From assembly GCA_030524705.1 (NCBI GenBank), contig JAUNGD010000040.1, positions 1 through 33,152 on the forward strand: a stretch of DNA of 33,152 bases, given 5' to 3'. The stretch is from Lachnospiraceae bacterium (GTDB lineage Bacteria > Bacillota > Clostridia > Lachnospirales > Lachnospiraceae). The position numbers were made by a program, and so were the translations under genes. The notes under the pieces were generated by a model. The model was not told where the DNA came from, did not search any database, and was given only the letters and a program-made list of their open reading frames with translations. Positions 8,018 to 16,274 of this stretch are shown one piece after another; the first letter of the stretch is position 1, and the number at the start of each line of letters is the position of its first letter.

Positions 8018-9019
8018 TTAATAATTCTCCCGTGTCGCCATAAGCAGTTCATACAGCTCCTTCTGAGAATCACTTGCGGATGCCATGAAATCATCTACTA
8101 CCGGCTGAACAGCCTCGATAAACGGAGTCTTATCAACCTCTGTGATCTCAACGCCCTGCTCTTCCATGGCTTTCAGACCTTCCTCTGTAGCTGCAGGCCA
8201 GATCTCGTTGTTCCATTCATCCGTAAATCTCTCTCCGGCTTCGATCAGAGCCGCCTGATCCTCTTCGGAAAGCGTGTTGAACCACATCGTACTTACAAAT
8301 ACCGGATCCGGAATCGTGAAGTGCTCCGTCAAAGAGAAGTATTTTGCAAGCTCCTGCCATCCATTTGCAACGATAACGGACGGAGTATGGTCAAGACCGT
8401 CGATGGTTCCCTGCTGAAGTCCTGTATAGATCTCACTTGATGCAAGCGGTGTCGCGATCGCGCCCATAGCGTTTGTAGCGTCAGCCAGAACCGGATCCTG
8501 CATACAGCGAAGCTTCATTCCGTCGAGATCCTCCGGGGTATTCACGGTCTTGCTGTCGTTCAGGACAGAACGGCTTCCGATGTCTGTCCATGCAATGATC
8601 TTTAAGCCGTTTGCTTCCATGTCTGCGTCAAGGACCTCACGGACTGCCGGATCCATCACAGTCGCACATGCCTGCTGTCCGTTCTCCCAAAGGTACGGAA
8701 GAGAAAATACGGACCACATATCGTTAAAGGTAGAAAGGTCAGTGGCGGCACACTCTGTCATTTCAATCGTTCCCATTGCCATACCCTCCAGAGTAGCGGC
8801 CTTGTCGCCGAGCTGGGAGGACGGGTAGAATTCCATCTTCATACGGCCTTCCGAACACTCCTCGATAAGCTCTGCAAGTCTGTTTGCACCATCCGCCTGC
8901 GTACCTGTTGACGGGTATGTCACGGAATACTTCACAACGGTCTCTGCGGAAGCTGTCATTGAAGCTGCGCCAAGCGCCATTCCTGCCACCAGTAACATGG
9001 ACATCGTTTTCTTTTTCAT
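8018..9019 (-). CDS. dctP: TRAP transporter solute-binding protein DctP (operon A)
   Basis: A 333-residue extracytoplasmic binding protein of the DctP family. Residues 1-25 form a signal peptide (MKKKTMSMLLVAGMALG, cut after ASA before ETVVKYS). The mature part shows the DctP fold with GDKAATLEGMAMGTIEM, the ligand-arginine region MKLRCMQDP and YTGLQQGTIDGLDHTP. Family members bind organic acids and sugar acids through that arginine and hand them to DctQM. The start at 9019 has AAGGAGA 7 bp upstream and matches the paralogue at 23254-24255. The in-frame start at 9064 would add a non-signal extension. About 15 substitutions separate the two mature proteins, so their ligands are probably the same or closely related. 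It sits far downstream of its membrane partners in the operon. Confidence 0.92.
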   Translation of the reverse strand: MKKKTMSMLLVAGMALGAASMTASAETVVKYSVTYPSTGTQADGANRLAELIEECSEGRMKMEFYPSSQLGDKAATLEGMAMGTIEMTECAATDLSTFNDMWSVFSLPYLWENGQQACATVMDPAVREVLDADMEANGLKIIAWTDIGSRSVLNDSKTVNTPEDLDGMKLRCMQDPVLADATNAMGAIATPLASSEIYTGLQQGTIDGLDHTPSVIVANGWQELAKYFSLTEHFTIPDPVFVSTMWFNTLSEEDQAALIEAGERFTDEWNNEIWPAATEEGLKAMEEQGVEITEVDKTPFIEAVQPVVDDFMASASDSQKELYELLMATRENY

Positions 9020-9069
9020 TTTCGTTCTCCTTTTTCTTTTTATATTTATGGCTTTGTTCGCCACAGTTT

Positions 9070-10173
9070 CTAGTCAACGCTGACCCAACGCCCGGTCTTT
9101 GCACTTTCAAAAATTTTATCCAGAACCTTCATCTGGTGAAGTCCGTCTTCAAAAGTGGCATACGGGTTTGCAGATCTTTCTCCGCGGATCGCGCCATAGA
9201 TGGCGGTAAAATTCTGTTTAAACGCATCTGGAAAGCCTTCTACGTGACCGCCAGGATAAGTAATGATCGGAGCTGTGTTTGGATGAGCCAATGCCTTGTC
9301 TTTCGTAAGTACACGGTTCGGCTCGTTCCGATAGCCAAGCTTCAGATCACCGATCGCTTCGCTGTCCCACTCTGCGGAAACATCGGAAGCAGCGACCTTG
9401 ATAAATGTCTGGTTCTTCTTTCCCTGATATACCTGTGAAAAGACAGCGCTTCCAATGATTCCGTTTTCAAACCGCAGCATGACATAGGAAGTATCCTCCG
9501 TGTCCACCGCCACATCCGTCACCGCGCCGTCCTTTGTCACCTTTCTGACGGGAAGATTCGTCTGAAACTCGGCAAAAACCTCTTTCACTTTGCTTCCTGT
9601 CACATACTCGGCAAGGTCGATCCAATGCGATCCGATATCAGAGGTCACACGCGTACTTCCGCCGTTTTTCGACAGCATTCTCCAGTTGAAATCAGATTCC
9701 ATGGAGAAGCAGTCCTGCAGGTATCCGCCGTGAACGCCGTAGATCGTTCCCAGCTCACCGTCTTTGATCATGTTGCGAAGCTGATGATTTGCCGGATAGA
9801 AACGATTGTGGAAATTCACTGCATTTACGAGACCGCTCTTTCTCGCCGCCTCCAGCATCTCCTGCGCCTCTGCCGCGTTTCTTGCCATCGGCTTTTCACA
9901 GACCACATTGATTCCATGTTCAAAAGCATACATTGCAATTTCTTTATGTGTATTATTCGGAGTGCAGATGTGAATGCAGTCCGGCCTGCACTCCTCGATC
10001 ATTTCACGATAATCTGCAAATCCCCGGGGAACATCCAGCTCCTCCGCCTTGCGCTGCGCATCCATGATATCCACCAATGCCACCACATCCACGCCAGGCA
10101 CCCGTTTCAGCGCTTCCACATGTGCCGCGCCGATAAAGCCTGAACCGATAACAGCCGCTTTTAATCTTTTCAT
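9070..10173 (-). CDS. Gfo/Idh/MocA-family NAD(P)-dependent oxidoreductase
   Basis: A 367-residue oxidoreductase. The Rossmann motif GSGFIG is at the N-terminus (VIGSGFIGAAHVEAL), followed by ICTPNNTHKE and the family signature CEKPMA, which bears the catalytic-region lysine. The C-terminal alpha/beta domain includes DIGSHWIDLAEYVTG, which places the expected histidine in the active site. Related enzymes oxidise inositols, sugars or glycosides at C3. It is the only Gfo/Idh gene of operon A, between a ROK kinase and dctP (51 bp). RBS GGAGGAGAAGG precedes the ATG. The length near 370 residues fits glucose-fructose-oxidoreductase-type subfamilies. Substrate unknown. Confidence 0.88.
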   Translation of the reverse strand: MKRLKAAVIGSGFIGAAHVEALKRVPGVDVVALVDIMDAQRKAEELDVPRGFADYREMIEECRPDCIHICTPNNTHKEIAMYAFEHGINVVCEKPMARNAAEAQEMLEAARKSGLVNAVNFHNRFYPANHQLRNMIKDGELGTIYGVHGGYLQDCFSMESDFNWRMLSKNGGSTRVTSDIGSHWIDLAEYVTGSKVKEVFAEFQTNLPVRKVTKDGAVTDVAVDTEDTSYVMLRFENGIIGSAVFSQVYQGKKNQTFIKVAASDVSAEWDSEAIGDLKLGYRNEPNRVLTKDKALAHPNTAPIITYPGGHVEGFPDAFKQNFTAIYGAIRGERSANPYATFEDGLHQMKVLDKIFESAKTGRWVSVD

Positions 10174-10195
10174 GTCAATCCTTCTCCTCCCATAT

Positions 10196-11140
10196 TTACT
10201 CCTGCAGAACCAGAGCTGCCGCGCCCATCAGCGCCGCCTCATATCCAAGAGGCGTTCTGACGATATCGATATTCTGCATGCGCTTAAATGCATTTTTCTG
10301 GACGGAAGCGCGGATAGCCGGAAGCAGCAGCTCAAGTGACGCCGCCACTCCTCCGCCGATCACGACCGCCTGCGTATTCAAAATGTTGACGCAGTAGGAA
10401 ATGCCCCTTCCGAGATAGGTGCCGATCTGCTCCATGATCTCCAGCGCCTCCCGGTTGCCCGCCTTTGCCAGGGCCGCACATCCCGCACCGTCCGCCTTTT
10501 TTCCCATGTCTGCCAGTGCCTGAGCAAATTCATCTGAGCTTTCTGCCAGCCTTTTTGTTTCACGGTTCAGCGCGGTGCCTGAGCCATGGGCTTCCAGACA
10601 GCCCTCCTGTCCGCAGGGGCAGTGAGCAGGATGAGCATATTCCACCTTCAGGTGCCCCAGCTCTCCGGCGAAGCCATGTCCGCCGCGAACCAGCCTTGCA
10701 TTTTCTACCACCGCTCCGCCGACTCCGGTGCTCACGGTCATCCAGATAAAATCAGAATACCTGCTTCCAAGTCCAAATCTTAATTCACCTATCGCACAGG
10801 CATTGACATCATTCTCACAGCAGATTTTTTTGATTCCTAACCTTTCGGATAAATATTCTGCTACGTGGATATTCTCCCAGTTTGCATACGGCGCATAGAT
10901 CAGAACGCCGTTTTCATTGTCGACAATACCGGGAAGCGATACGCCAAGGCCTGCCAGCTCATCGCCTGTCACCCCGGCCTTCTCCATCTGTCTCTTCATC
11001 GCCCCGGCACAGCGCTCCAAATGAGCCTCATAGCTGGAAACCAGAGACGGAAAGTTTTCCTGTGCCAGGATCTCCCCCTTTTCATTCAGGACTGCTGCGA
11101 TGGTTTTTGTTCCTCCAATGTCCAATGCTGCGATATACAT
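10196..11140 (-). CDS. ROK-family sugar kinase
   Basis: A 314-residue ROK protein without an N-terminal helix-turn-helix, so a kinase and not a repressor. The ATP motif DIGGTK is at 7-12, the catalytic aspartate D111 in CENDVNACAIGE, STGVGGAVV at 137-145, and the zinc motif GELGH...CPCGQEGCLE at about 159-183. Members phosphorylate glucose, fructose, N-acetylated hexosamines or allose. It provides a phosphorylation step for a free sugar produced or imported by operon A, since TRAP import does not phosphorylate. It is flanked by SIS and Gfo/Idh genes at 23 and 22 bp. RBS GGAGGATGAAG. Exact sugar unknown. Confidence 0.88.
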   Translation of the reverse strand: MYIAALDIGGTKTIAAVLNEKGEILAQENFPSLVSSYEAHLERCAGAMKRQMEKAGVTGDELAGLGVSLPGIVDNENGVLIYAPYANWENIHVAEYLSERLGIKKICCENDVNACAIGELRFGLGSRYSDFIWMTVSTGVGGAVVENARLVRGGHGFAGELGHLKVEYAHPAHCPCGQEGCLEAHGSGTALNRETKRLAESSDEFAQALADMGKKADGAGCAALAKAGNREALEIMEQIGTYLGRGISYCVNILNTQAVVIGGGVAASLELLLPAIRASVQKNAFKRMQNIDIVRTPLGYEAALMGAAALVLQE

Positions 11141-11163
11141 ATCTTCATCCTCCGAAAAGTTAT

Positions 11164-11724
11164 TTAAGCTACTTCGTTGACCGCACGGATCTTCTGAGAG
11201 ATCGCGTGTCCAAGAATCATATGAATGTCCTCTACCACACCATAATTTTCGGACGGAATAATCATTGCGAAATCAGACATTCCGATAATCCTGCCGCCCT
11301 TATCCGCTACTACGCAGGCGGTCTTTGCTCCAATCGAATTCGCATACCTGTGAGCCTCTACGAGGTTTGGCGAGCTGCCGGAAACAGAGAAGGTCAATAC
11401 CAGATCGTCCGGCTCAAGAAGGTTTTTCATCTGCTCGCTGAATGTGGTATCATAGCCAAAGTCATTTCCAAGGGCGCTGAAAACTGCCGTATTGTCTACC
11501 AGAGAAACAATTTTCAGGCGCTTGGAGCCTTCTGTATTGATTCCCTTTCCAAAATCACATACCCAGTGGGATGCTGCCGCGGCGCTTCCCCCGTTTCCAA
11601 GGACAAACAGACGCTTTCCTTTTTCTCTGGTCTCCTCGATCAGATCAAACAGCTTCTGGATATCGTCTCGTTTTACACCGTCAAGCGTGGTTTTTAACAT
11701 ATCAGTATAATTATCAAAAAACAT
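11164..11724 (-). CDS. SIS-domain sugar-phosphate isomerase (GmhA-like)
   Basis: A 186-residue single SIS domain. The phosphosugar-binding motifs are GNGGSA (43-48) and SVSGSSPN (113-120), as in phosphoheptose isomerase. Glutamate and histidine near the C-terminus (VVEDIHMILGHAISQKI) match the GmhA catalytic region. It probably interconverts an aldose and ketose phosphate. Its position directly before the ROK kinase suggests that it acts on that kinase's product or on a related phosphosugar. No heptose or LPS genes are nearby, so the heptose role of true GmhA is not implied. RBS AAGGAGACGG. Confidence 0.82.
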   Translation of the reverse strand: MFFDNYTDMLKTTLDGVKRDDIQKLFDLIEETREKGKRLFVLGNGGSAAAASHWVCDFGKGINTEGSKRLKIVSLVDNTAVFSALGNDFGYDTTFSEQMKNLLEPDDLVLTFSVSGSSPNLVEAHRYANSIGAKTACVVADKGGRIIGMSDFAMIIPSENYGVVEDIHMILGHAISQKIRAVNEVA

Positions 11725-11751
11725 AATTCCCGTCTCCTTTTTATGAATTGA

Positions 11752-12186
11752 TTACTCTTCTACATATTCTCCTGAATTGTCCTCAAGCACGTCGTAGCCT
11801 GCACGCATATACAGATCGAGCTGCGGCGGCGTCGCGATGCCAAGCGTTACGAAATCCTCTGTATTCTCAGCAGGATTGCGCGTTCCATGAGCCACACCTG
11901 GAGGCGCAAAAACGATGTCTCCTGCTTCCACCGGAATCCATTTGTCGTAGAGATAGCACTCTCCCTTGCCGCTGTGAATGATAAGGATCTCCTCTGAGAT
12001 CGGATGTACATGCGGGGCAAACTCCTTGCCCGGCTTGTGGAAGCCCACTGCGATATTAGCGCCGCGGCATCCCATCTTTGGATTCAGCGCGAAGTGTACG
12101 TCATGGCCATTTGGCATTGTCCACACTTCTCCGCCGCTGATACTGAATTTTCCACCGTATTTCATTACATGCTCTTTATTTGTCAT
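11752..12186 (-). CDS. Cupin-domain protein
   Basis: A 144-residue single-domain cupin. The metal motif is complete: H59 and H61 with the glutamate pair E65/E66 (HVHPISEEILII), then H100 in APPGVAHGTRNP. Small cupins include sugar isomerases, lyases and binding proteins, and many sugar-acid operons carry one of unknown function. It lies 28 bp before the SIS gene and is separated from the upstream dehydrogenase by 179 bp that contain a folded element, which could set a different expression level for the second half of operon A. RBS AAAAGGAGAAAAAAG. An enzymatic role is inferred from the intact metal site. Confidence 0.8.
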   Translation of the reverse strand: MTNKEHVMKYGGKFSISGGEVWTMPNGHDVHFALNPKMGCRGANIAVGFHKPGKEFAPHVHPISEEILIIHSGKGECYLYDKWIPVEAGDIVFAPPGVAHGTRNPAENTEDFVTLGIATPPQLDLYMRAGYDVLEDNSGEYVEE

Positions 12187-12281
12187 CTTTTTTCTCCTTT
12201 TTTATGAAATCAAAAGTAAATCTTTTTATACTATGATAACCACTACATAGACTCGAGAAAATGCTTCTCATTTTCCCTCGT

Positions 12282-12363
12282 TAAGCTATGGCTGCTGTCG
12301 CAGCTACGCAGCTTTTACCGTGTAAAACCTGCTGGAAGTCCCTGCAGAACTTCCCATAGCTTA
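12282..12363. repeat. Cloverleaf-like structured element in operon A
   Basis: The perfect 10-bp outer stem TAAGCTATGG/CCATAGCTTA (12282-12291, 12354-12363) encloses three small hairpins: GCTGC/GCAGC around a TGTC loop (12291-12304), TTTTAC/GTAAAA around CGT, and GAAGT/ACTTC (12335-12339, 12349-12353). A further hairpin GAAAATG/CATTTTC lies just outside, near 12256-12275. It starts 2 bp after the dehydrogenase stop in transcript order. Its ends (TTAAGCT and AGCTTAC) are the same as those of the element at 4741-4905. Confidence 0.55.
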
Positions 12364-12365
12364 CA

Positions 12366-13403
12366 TTACCGGAACCGGATCACCGGCTTAATCGCCGCGC
12401 CCGACATCATGTCGTCAAACGCCTGAAGCGCATCCTTATAATCGTAAACAGTAATCAGTTTCTTCAGATCATCCTGCAGCTTTACAAGCACATCCACCGC
12501 CGCTGATCTTCCGTTTGTTTTCAGATGCGGGTACGGACCCTTGGAACCAACGATCTTCAGTTCCTTCCGCATGATCGGAAGCAGCTCTACCTGGTCTGCA
12601 AATCCGTTGTAAACGCTGCCTACCACAAGACGTCCACCCGGACGGACTACCTGGAACGCATTCTGGAGAACCGCATTTACACCGGTCAGCTCAACGATCA
12701 CATCTGCGCCGTCGGATCCGACCATCTCAAAGATCTGCTCCTTCCAGTCTGCCTCACTGCTGTTTACTGCGTCGATAAATCCAAGCTCCCGCACCTTGTC
12801 GATACGCGCTTTGTTGTTGTCCACGCCAACCACCGTATCAACACCCATGCTCTTTATGATACGGGCCGCGATCAGGCCCATCGGCCCCATACCAAACACC
12901 ACCACAGTCTCACCGTGCTTTACGTCTGCCCGGCGCGCCACATGGTATGCGCAGTTTGTCGGCTCGAGGATCGTTGCGGTTATATCGTCAATAGAATCGG
13001 GAATCGGACTGATGAAGCTGTACTCATCCGTATTCAAAACCAGCGTCTCCTCTGAAAATCCACCCGGAAGAAGCGCGTCGTTCATACTCCTGCAGTAGTT
13101 TGGAAGGCCGTTGCGGCAGTTCCAGCAATGTCCGCAAGTCTTAGAAAGCTCACTCGCCACACGCATTCCGTTCGTAATACCGTTTGCCCCTGCCCCGGCG
13201 TCAACTACAACGCCTGAGAATTCATGTCCGAAATACCGTTCTGTCTCCAGGGATCTTTTCCCTTTGAAAAGTGCAATATCACTGCCGCAGATACTGCATG
13301 CCGTTACATCGATCTTTACTGTTCCGGGTTCAAGAGCCGTGATGCCCGGAGCATTGTCCTGCAGCTCTAATTTCCCATAATCCACTAATGCTACCTTTCT
13401 CAT
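12366..13403 (-). CDS. Zinc-dependent medium-chain alcohol/polyol dehydrogenase (operon A)
   Basis: A 345-residue zinc MDR enzyme of the sorbitol/threonine dehydrogenase type. Catalytic zinc ligands are C39 (CSICGSD) and H60/E61 (GHEFSG). The structural zinc is held by C90, C93, C96 and C104. The NAD-binding GMGPMGL is near residue 170. It would oxidise a secondary hydroxyl of a polyol, sugar or sugar acid, or catalyse the reverse. It lies 17 bp after the TIM-barrel gene in operon A. Its paralogue at 24308-25345 differs at about 40 of 345 positions, more than the dctQM genes beside it. RBS AAGGAGAG. Confidence 0.9.
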   Translation of the reverse strand: MRKVALVDYGKLELQDNAPGITALEPGTVKIDVTACSICGSDIALFKGKRSLETERYFGHEFSGVVVDAGAGANGITNGMRVASELSKTCGHCWNCRNGLPNYCRSMNDALLPGGFSEETLVLNTDEYSFISPIPDSIDDITATILEPTNCAYHVARRADVKHGETVVVFGMGPMGLIAARIIKSMGVDTVVGVDNNKARIDKVRELGFIDAVNSSEADWKEQIFEMVGSDGADVIVELTGVNAVLQNAFQVVRPGGRLVVGSVYNGFADQVELLPIMRKELKIVGSKGPYPHLKTNGRSAAVDVLVKLQDDLKKLITVYDYKDALQAFDDMMSGAAIKPVIRFR

Positions 13404-13420
13404 AACCCAATCTCTCCTTA

Positions 13421-14251
13421 TTATCCAAAAATTTCGCGTGCCACTTTGATGCCATTGCCCATATGCTCTACAGACTCTTCAAATGTGTCATACCAGAGCT
13501 TCCACGGATACAGACCAAATACCTCGAAGGAGCAGTAGCCCTGGAAACCTACTTCCCGAAGGGCCTGAGCAACCGACGCGAAATCGAAATGTCCGTCTCC
13601 CGGAGCCTGTCTGTTGGAGTCCGCAAGATGAAGATTTGCAAGTGTATGGCCGTACCTGCGGATGGTCTCTGCCGGATCCTTTTCCTCAATATTCAGATGA
13701 TATGTATCCGCCATGGTGCGGACATTCGGAAGGTCTACCAGCTTTGTAAAGTTCACCGCCTCCTCCAGGGTGTTCATGAAGTTTGTCTCATAGCGGTTGA
13801 TCGCTTCGATTGCGAAGGTCACGCCCTTTGGCTGTGCATACAGAGCAGCCTCCCGGATCACCTCAGCCATACATTTCACGCCGGCCTTCCTGTCCCAATC
13901 CGGCTCAAAGCTCCTCGTCTTTCCGCCGCTGCCCAGAATGATCGTCGGGCACTCCATATCGCAGGCTACGTCTACTACTTTCTTTAAATAGTCCGCTGAT
14001 TTTTTCATCATCTCCGGATCTGTGCTTAAAAGGCGAATCGTTCCATCAAAAATATAGTGAAGTGCACTGCAGACGATCCCTGCGTCCTTGATCCAGCCAA
14101 GCACCTCTGCCCGGCGTTCTTTTGTGGAATCCACCGGCAGGTGAAGTGCTGCCGTAATCTCAACTGCGTCATACCCCAGTGCTGCGGAGGTATCAATGAT
14201 TTTCTTAAGATCAGCCATACCAAAGGCTGCTGTACAAGCGCTCAGCTTCAT
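13421..14251 (-). CDS. Sugar phosphate isomerase/epimerase-like TIM barrel
   Basis: A 276-residue xylose-isomerase-like barrel resembling D-tagatose/D-psicose 3-epimerases. The metal ligands are seen as E in FAIEAINRYE, D and H in MADTYHLNIEE, H in LANLHLADSNR and E in GYCSFEVFG, the usual order for ketose 3-epimerases. The R-Y pair after the first glutamate also fits that group. The start at 14251 has AAGGAGA 8 bp upstream. A start at 14269 lacks one. It lies between dctM and the zinc dehydrogenase. The equivalent position in operon B is empty (95 bp at 25346-25440), so this is an accessory gene gained or lost between the two copies. Confidence 0.83.
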   Translation of the reverse strand: MKLSACTAAFGMADLKKIIDTSAALGYDAVEITAALHLPVDSTKERRAEVLGWIKDAGIVCSALHYIFDGTIRLLSTDPEMMKKSADYLKKVVDVACDMECPTIILGSGGKTRSFEPDWDRKAGVKCMAEVIREAALYAQPKGVTFAIEAINRYETNFMNTLEEAVNFTKLVDLPNVRTMADTYHLNIEEKDPAETIRRYGHTLANLHLADSNRQAPGDGHFDFASVAQALREVGFQGYCSFEVFGLYPWKLWYDTFEESVEHMGNGIKVAREIFG

Positions 14252-14282
14252 ATTTTTTCTCCTTTTCATTTAGTTCATGCTT

Positions 14283-15596
14283 CTATGCCACACTGTATCC
14301 GAGGATCGTCGGCACGTATGTAACAAAGAATGGAATATATGTAATCAGTAAAAGTCCGATGATCTCTGCAACCAGGTAAGGCATGATGCCCTTAAATCCG
14401 TCTTCTACAGATATCCCTCCGATCCGGCTTCCGATAAAGCTGCAGTACCCCAGCGGCGGCGTGATATTTCCGATCGTAAGGTTCAGCGCCATGACTACGC
14501 CGAAGTGGATCGTGCTGATGCCAAGCTGGACTGCCACCGGCGTGAGGATCGGTGCAAGGATAATGACAGAAGCGCCTCCATCCATGAACATGCCCATGAT
14601 CAGCAGCAGGATGTTTACCAGGAGCAGGAATACATACTTGTTATGCGTAAGCGAAAGGATCGCGTTGTTTACGATAACCGGCATCTGCAGCGCCGTCAGG
14701 CCGTAGCTGAATACCTTTGCACACGCGATGATCAAAAGCAGCGGGGCCGCGCTGTTCACGGTGGACAGAAGAATGGTCCAGATATCCTTTACCTTCAGCG
14801 TGCGGCTGATGAAGAGGCTGGCCAGAAGGCTGTACGCAACTGCTACCGCCCCGGCTTCTGTGGGTGTGCAGATGCCGCCCATGATGCCGCCGACAATGAT
14901 CACCGGCATGCCCAGCGGGATGATCCCGTCGATGATCGTCTTTTTGACTTCGCCCTTTTCCAGCTTCTCCGTCCGGCGCGGGAAGTGGTACTTACGGTCA
15001 CGCAGCAGGACCACGATGCAGAGGATCAGGCCGATCATGATGCCCGGGATCAGGCCGCCCATGAACATCGCCCCGACGGAAGCGCCGACTGCCGTGGCGA
15101 ATACCACCATGATGATGCTTGGCGGGATGATCGGGCCGCAGGTGGAAGCACCAGCGATGATGCCGACTGCCTCCTTTACCGGATACCCGGCGTCCGTCAT
15201 GGCCGGGATCAGGATACCGCCCATACAGGAGGTACTTGCCTGTGCGGAGCCTGTGATGCCGCCGAAAAACATACTTGCAACGATACCGGAAAGGCCCAGG
15301 CTGGCAGGCAGCCGTCCGATCAGCAGCATCGCGAAATTGATCAGCTTCTCCGTGATCTTGCCCCGGTTCATGATCTCGCCCGCCAGCATAAAGAACGGGA
15401 TCGCCAGCAGCGGCAGGCTTCCAATGCCATTAAAGATCGACTGCGGGATCACCAGGGTGGCTACCGGCGTGCCTGTGGACATGGACAGCGCCACCAGACT
15501 GAGCATCCCCGTGAACATCAGGCTGATGTAGATCGGGATCCCGACGATAATAAATACAAATGTTAAGATGACTAAAATTGCGATTATTTTTCCCAT
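14283..15596 (-). CDS. dctM: TRAP transporter large permease DctM (operon A)
   Basis: A 437-residue integral membrane protein with about 12 hydrophobic segments, the sodium-coupled transport subunit of a TRAP system. Conserved pieces include PFFMLAGEIMNRG, GGITGSAQASTSCMGG, IIPPSIIMVVFA and GGICTPTEAGAVAVAYSL. It starts 11 bp after dctQ behind GGGAGG. The protein differs from the second DctM at only three positions, all in the first 18 residues. The DNA from 14293 to 15434 is identical to 25451-26592. That degree of identity is far above that of the neighbouring shared genes and points to recent conversion. Confidence 0.95.
   Translation of the reverse strand: MGKIIAILVILTFVFIIVGIPIYISLMFTGMLSLVALSMSTGTPVATLVIPQSIFNGIGSLPLLAIPFFMLAGEIMNRGKITEKLINFAMLLIGRLPASLGLSGIVASMFFGGITGSAQASTSCMGGILIPAMTDAGYPVKEAVGIIAGASTCGPIIPPSIIMVVFATAVGASVGAMFMGGLIPGIMIGLILCIVVLLRDRKYHFPRRTEKLEKGEVKKTIIDGIIPLGMPVIIVGGIMGGICTPTEAGAVAVAYSLLASLFISRTLKVKDIWTILLSTVNSAAPLLLIIACAKVFSYGLTALQMPVIVNNAILSLTHNKYVFLLLVNILLLIMGMFMDGGASVIILAPILTPVAVQLGISTIHFGVVMALNLTIGNITPPLGYCSFIGSRIGGISVEDGFKGIMPYLVAEIIGLLLITYIPFFVTYVPTILGYSVA
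14293..15434. repeat. Long direct repeat, copy 1 (dctM conversion tract)
   Basis: This 1,142-bp segment appears identical to 25451-26592 at a constant offset of 11,158 bp. The first differences are at 14292 on one side and 15435 on the other. From 15435 to the dctM start I count about a dozen differences, and across dctQ roughly 5 percent, with no insertions or deletions. Confidence 0.9.
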
Positions 15597-15607
15597 GCTG
15601 TTCCTCC

Positions 15608-16099
15608 CTACTCTTCCGCGGCCGCATCCGTGAGCACCCTGGCCTTTGCTACCTTCAGATACTCATACACACACAGCGCAAATCCCATCGGTATCGACAT
15701 ATACATATACATTCTTGGGATCCGAAGCACCGTGGTCTTCATCGTCCCCGCCATTGTGAACTGGTAAGAGATCACCAGCATGAATACCAGCAGCGCGATG
15801 GTCAGTACCATGATCGCCCCTCTCATCGCCACCCGGACACCCCGGGATTTCTGCTTTGCAATAAAAGAAGTGAACTCCGCGTGTCCGTTGTAGCGGACCG
15901 CCCTGGCGCTTCCGAACATCCCCACCGCAACCAGCAGTGCCTGATTCACCTCATCCGCCCATAGAAACCCAGTGTGCAATACGTAACGTCCGAATACCGA
16001 CGCCACTGCGATACAGACAATCGCCGCCAGACACGTACCTGAGACCAGGTCCTCGATCCAGGCAATCACCGTATCAATTTTTTTCCATATACCTTTCAT
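15608..16099 (-). CDS. dctQ: TRAP transporter small permease DctQ (operon A)
   Basis: A 163-residue membrane protein with four predicted helices, the small subunit that joins DctM in TRAP transporters. Typical features are an N-terminal helix with IDTVIAWIEDLVSG, the segment RYVLHTGFLWADEVNQALL with the conserved tryptophan and glutamate, and a C-terminal pair of helices ending near YEYLKVAKAR. The start at 16099 follows AGGAGGG and equals the start of the operon B copy. A longer frame to 16162 has no support. It heads operon A and is transcribed away from the LysR gene. It differs from the second DctQ at three residues. Confidence 0.92.
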   Translation of the reverse strand: MKGIWKKIDTVIAWIEDLVSGTCLAAIVCIAVASVFGRYVLHTGFLWADEVNQALLVAVGMFGSARAVRYNGHAEFTSFIAKQKSRGVRVAMRGAIMVLTIALLVFMLVISYQFTMAGTMKTTVLRIPRMYMYMSIPMGFALCVYEYLKVAKARVLTDAAAEE

Positions 16100-16180
16100 G
16101 TTTTCCCTCCTGTCTTTTTTCTTACCGTAAGCGATTCCTTTTTTAAGCACTTTGACTGTCAAACTCTTAAAACTTATCTC

Positions 16181-16225
16181 TTGCCTTATTATAGTCTCGT
16201 CATATATAATAAATCCAATATATTA
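16181..16225. promoter_or_regulatory. Divergent promoter region between operon A and the LysR gene
   Basis: On the minus strand TATAAT (16188-16193) has no good -35 (only TTGGAT at 19 bp), as expected of an activator-dependent promoter. On the plus strand TATAAT (16205-16210) has TTGCCT (16181-16186) at 18 bp. The two overlap. The AT-rich dyad AATATATT at 16218 could lie within a LysR site. The arrangement fits a LysR-type divergent control region, but no box can be fixed. Confidence 0.4.
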
Positions 16226-16274
16226 AATTTAGCTTTTATTAGTCAAAATCTATCAAAGAAGCGGAGGTATTTTT

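Noticed and set aside
14505-15566. Long plus-strand open frames (353 and 267 codons) antisense to dctM, repeated at 25663-26724
   Set aside because: They mirror the codon pattern of the permease on the other strand, give low-complexity D/Q/H-rich or M/P-rich proteins, and lack ribosome sites. Their identity in both copies is explained by the DNA repeat.
16218-16225. AATATATT as a defined LysR box
   Set aside because: The region is so A/T-rich that several T-N11-A matches exist. None stands out.
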